Assembly: GCF_015291745.1 (NCBI RefSeq)
Contig: NZ_CP030059.1
Span: 4,429,501-4,493,500, forward strand
Direction of reading: 5' to 3'
Length of the DNA stretch: 64,000 bases
Source: Bradyrhizobium sp. CCBAU 53351
GTDB lineage: Bacteria; Pseudomonadota; Alphaproteobacteria; Rhizobiales; Xanthobacteraceae
How positions within the stretch are numbered: the first letter of the stretch is position 1; each line of letters starts with the position of its first letter. Both the position numbers and the translations under genes were made by a program. The notes below the pieces were generated by a model. That model was not told the DNA's origin. It saw only the letters and a list, made by a program, of their open reading frames with translations, and did not search any database. Below, in pieces: positions 63,936 to 64,000 of the stretch.

Positions 63936-64000
63936 TATAAGCGACGTGGACGCCCGCGTCAACAATTGTTATCCGATTGGCTTAGTTTTGTACCGCCGAC

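Overview
The window looks like a chromosome segment from a high-GC alphaproteobacterium, most likely Bradyrhizobium or a close relative. This is inferred from the dense C/G-ending codons, the many CoA-linked catabolic genes and orphan periplasmic binding proteins, long imperfect palindromes between genes of a kind typical of these genomes, and the style of guaA, cspA and the biotin-dependent carboxylase. No database comparison was possible. No rRNA, tRNA or CRISPR array was recognised.

The left 28 kb reads as integrated DNA stacked against the 3' end of guaA. The last 18 bp of guaA (28070-28087) recur at 20766-20783 and 576-593. These three sites cut the region into two cargo segments plus the edge of a third. 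Segment A (about 0.6-20.8 kb) carries acyl-CoA/acid catabolism. A HAD hydrolase, CoA-transferase, thioesterase and D-2-hydroxyacid dehydrogenase form an operon opposite a LysR regulator, with an MFS carrier beside it. Two SDRs, a phosphotransferase and a crotonase lie opposite a TetR gene and an acyl-CoA ligase. A second TetR, co-transcribed with an unrecognised 350-residue protein, faces a frameshifted CoA-transferase, a binding protein, a crotonase, a quinone-oxidoreductase-like enzyme and another CoA-transferase. Segment B (20.8-28.1 kb) holds two paralogous winged-helix/TPR regulators, each opposite enzyme or transport genes (BBE-type flavin oxidase plus MFS carrier; cupin). Neither segment has a recognisable integrase.

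From 28 kb to the right the sequence looks like ordinary chromosome: guaA, small NTF2-like and cupin proteins, a cold-shock gene with promoter, long leader and terminator, acylphosphatase, an oxaloacetate-decarboxylase-like lyase, an acyl-CoA carboxylase alpha chain, a zinc peptidase, a soluble PAS hybrid kinase, an MFS carrier and an ArsB-type pump.

Three catabolic or signalling groups follow. (i) 41.9-47.4 kb is a sugar-acid cluster: MFS carrier, GntR regulator, enolase-superfamily dehydratase, gluconate-5-dehydrogenase-like SDR and L-idonate-5-dehydrogenase-like enzyme. (ii) 47.4-50.5 kb has an exported two-domain protein and a NarX/NarL-type two-component pair. (iii) 51.5-57.1 kb is an aromatic module: extradiol dioxygenase, IclR, MhpA-like hydroxylase, FAH-family hydrolase and binding protein. 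The right end has an IclR-controlled CoA-transferase with two binding proteins (one frameshifted at a G run) and an ArsR/SRPBCC pair.

The best candidate for something new is the tandem guaA attachment array with cargo-only segments. Several clear operator palindromes and the duplicated regulator module come next.
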